Assembly (NCBI GenBank): GCA_002346545.1
Contig: DEAA01000071.1
Coordinates: 1 to 5,010, forward strand
Direction of reading: 5' to 3'
Length of the DNA stretch: 5,010 bases
From: Acidobacteria bacterium UBA2994
GTDB taxonomy: Bacteria; Acidobacteriota; Vicinamibacteria; Vicinamibacterales; UBA8438
The notes beneath the pieces were generated by a model. It saw nothing but the letters and a program-made list of their open reading frames with translations. It did no database searches and was not told the origin of the DNA. Of the stretch, positions 4,776 to 5,010 are shown in pieces; the first letter of the stretch is position 1; the number at the start of each line of letters is the position of its first letter. Position numbers and translations under genes: made by a program.

Positions 4776-5010
4776 ACTCGCCGAGGCGGTTGCGGGTGCG
4801 CATGGCCCGCTCGGCCTCGCGCTTGTCCTGACGTTCGCGCAGCGTCTGACGTTTGTCGTACTCCGCCTTACCCTTGGCGATCGCGATCTCCACCTTCGCG
4901 CGGCCGTCGCTGAAGTACAGACGCAGCGGCACGAGGGTGTAGCCGCCGGCCGACGCCGCGTGGCCGAGACGCTCGATCTCGTCCTTGTGCAGCAGCAGCT
5001 TGCGGGTGCG
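4774..5010 (-). CDS. smpB: SsrA-binding protein SmpB (C-terminal half)
   Basis: Seventy-eight codons up to the TGA at 4776-4774 are present, about half of a typical 155-160-residue SmpB; the N-terminus lies beyond the right edge. The visible part includes [13 protein letters not shown], the strand stretch [20 protein letters not shown], and [19 protein letters not shown], all hallmarks of the family. It finishes with the basic tail [15 protein letters not shown]. SmpB binds the tRNA-like domain of tmRNA and delivers it to stalled ribosomes; the basic tail forms a helix in the empty mRNA channel and mimics codon-anticodon recognition. Its RNA partner ssrA is on the same strand at 1103-1469. 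Confidence 0.97.
   Translation of the reverse strand, partial: RTRKLLLHKDEIERLGHAASAGGYTLVPLRLYFSDGRAKVEIAIAKGKAEYDKRQTLRERQDKREAERAMRTRNRLGE

Noticed and set aside
1..5010. CRISPR arrays, insertion sequences, att sites or replication origins
   Set aside because: No spaced direct repeats, transposase motifs, terminal inverted repeats or DnaA-box clusters were found.

Overview
The window is high-GC, densely coding DNA with long spurious ORFs in the shadow frames, GTG starts and actinobacterial gene families (SigK/RskA-type sigma and anti-sigma pair, class E/F-like sortase, DUF2975 with a YozG-type regulator). It most resembles a Microbacteriaceae chromosome such as Microbacterium. That placement is an inference from gene content and style; no rRNA or other phylogenetic marker is fully present.

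Layout. At the left edge is the 5' end of a minus-strand gene for a secreted protein whose mature N-terminus looks like a GH53 endo-beta-1,4-galactanase. Its upstream region (162-336) carries two identical 16-bp palindromes of the LacI-family operator kind. Next, on the plus strand, is a broken DUF2975 membrane-protein gene that lacks its N-terminal part and has a frameshift near its 3' end. It overlaps by one base an intact small YozG-like Cro/C1 regulator (713-979). From 1030 to 1469 on the minus strand lies a complete ssrA (tmRNA) gene with a readable tag, ADKKQSDFALAA, followed by a strong hairpin terminator.

From 4409 down to 1586 a four-gene minus-strand cluster encodes a secreted DUF4397 protein with a C-terminal membrane anchor, a lipoprotein-type sortase, an ECF sigma factor of SigK type, and a membrane-spanning zinc-motif anti-sigma factor of RskA type. 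Spacings are 8 nt, 40 nt and a 14-nt overlap, so the genes are probably one operon: an envelope-responsive sigma switch together with its likely surface targets. Upstream is a 49-codon hydrophobic peptide gene (4531-4680), apparently leaderless, ending in an LPxT-like motif. At the right edge is the C-terminal half of smpB, the protein partner of tmRNA.

The trans-translation pair smpB and ssrA, on the same strand, therefore brackets the sigma/sortase cluster. The left third is accessory in character: a galactan hydrolase with operators and a decayed regulator/membrane-protein pair.
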